Under the pieces are notes generated by a model that ran no database searches, was not told the DNA's origin, and worked only from the letters and a program-made list of their open reading frames with translations. A stretch of DNA of 36,407 nt from assembly GCA_024643425.1 (NCBI GenBank), contig JAHEMY010000014.1:1-36407 (forward strand), read 5' to 3'. The position numbers were made by a program, and so were the translations under genes. This DNA comes from Flavobacteriaceae bacterium. Lineage in GTDB: Bacteria > Bacteroidota > Bacteroidia > Flavobacteriales > Flavobacteriaceae. The first letter of the stretch is position 1, and every line of letters starts with the position of its first letter. This document shows positions 36,061-36,407 of this stretch, piece by piece.

Positions 36061-36407
36061 CGCAGCAGTTTTAATTCGGGTTTATAGATTCCGGTAGTTA
36101 CTTGTATTTTAATATGTTCATACTGGTTTTTATCGATGGAATAGAACTCAACCACATCGCCTACCTTTGCTAATGTGGGTTGAAGGCGCTGGGAATCGAA
36201 TAATTTGACCGGCGTTGAACCTATTAATTGCCAACCACCCGGACTCACTTGCGGATATACCCCCGTTTGCATCCCGGCAATGCCCACAGCACCTTCTGGA
36301 ACCTGTACGCGAGGAACTTCTTTTCTGGGATGGTAGAGCGATTCGGGTAAACCTCCCAGATACATAAACCCCGGTAAGAACCCAATAGCATAAACCAAAT
36401 AGTGACC
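36057..36407 (-). CDS. pxpB: 5-oxoprolinase subunit B, partial
   Basis: About 116 C-terminal residues of a PxpB (YbgJ, allophanate hydrolase subunit 1-like) protein; the N-terminal half lies beyond the right edge. The frame is open to the edge (GHYLVYAIGFLPGFMYLGGL), and the family motifs FLPGFMYLGGLPE, RVQVPEGAVGIAG, and QTGVYPQVSPGGWQLIG are all present. It works in a complex with PxpC, whose start overlaps its stop by four bases. Confidence 0.92.
   Translation of the reverse strand, partial: GHYLVYAIGFLPGFMYLGGLPESLYHPRKEVPRVQVPEGAVGIAGMQTGVYPQVSPGGWQLIGSTPVKLFDSQRLQPTLAKVGDVVEFYSIDKNQYEHIKIQVTTGIYKPELKLLR

Overview
The window looks like a chromosomal segment of a flavobacterium (Bacteroidota, probably Flavobacteriaceae; genus not resolved). 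The reasons are the AT-rich background, promoters of the Bacteroidota type (TAnnTTTG at -7), a split cobalamin-dependent methionine synthase, and several lineage-typical families (GSCFA, DUF6090, a short stand-alone MerR protein, LemA with TPM proteins). Gene density is high and most loci are ordinary biosynthesis or housekeeping.

1-7600, minus strand: sulfur amino acid metabolism. A SAM-I riboswitch (about 3261-3362) precedes metH1, a PLP-dependent serine/threonine dehydratase or racemase-like gene, and metH2, which runs off the left edge. The dehydratase gene sits between the two halves of methionine synthase and is translationally coupled to the first. A second SAM-I riboswitch (about 7437-7544) precedes a cystathionine gamma-synthase-type enzyme, a stand-alone homoserine dehydrogenase, an OsmC-like protein, an Rrf2 regulator and a CysH-type reductase. 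The CysH gene appears to have its own promoter and a possible operator.

7604-20693: a Bacteroidota helical-repeat protein of unknown role, then the branched-chain pathway as two convergent operons: leuACDB (plus) and ilvD-ilvB-ilvN-ilvC-ilvA (minus). They meet with an 18-base gap and cover conversion of threonine and pyruvate to isoleucine and valine, and the leucine branch, except for the final transaminase. LeuA lacks the C-terminal regulatory domain.

20549-21950: metK, with a clear promoter and a SAM-II type riboswitch in its leader. Three SAM sensors of two unrelated folds therefore control neighbouring steps of the methionine/SAM cycle in this one segment.

22003-32021: housekeeping: a DUF2892 membrane protein, a GSCFA protein, alaS, an M23 peptidase, a MerR-type regulator, lemA with two TPM-domain genes, der, a small membrane protein of unknown function, and era.

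31986-35214: a looser accessory stretch. It has a seven-unit 11-bp tandem repeat, DUF6090, DUF4386, DoxX-like and monooxygenase-domain lipoprotein genes, and a palindrome-rich 390-base gap. That gap holds an initiator tRNA (tRNA-fMet) and a second, decayed copy of its 3' end. The window ends in pxpC and a partial pxpB (5-oxoprolinase).

I did not find a clearly new defence or mobile system. The most notable points are the riboswitch arrangement, the gene intercalated in split metH, the phased repeat, and the tRNA remnant with its palindromes.
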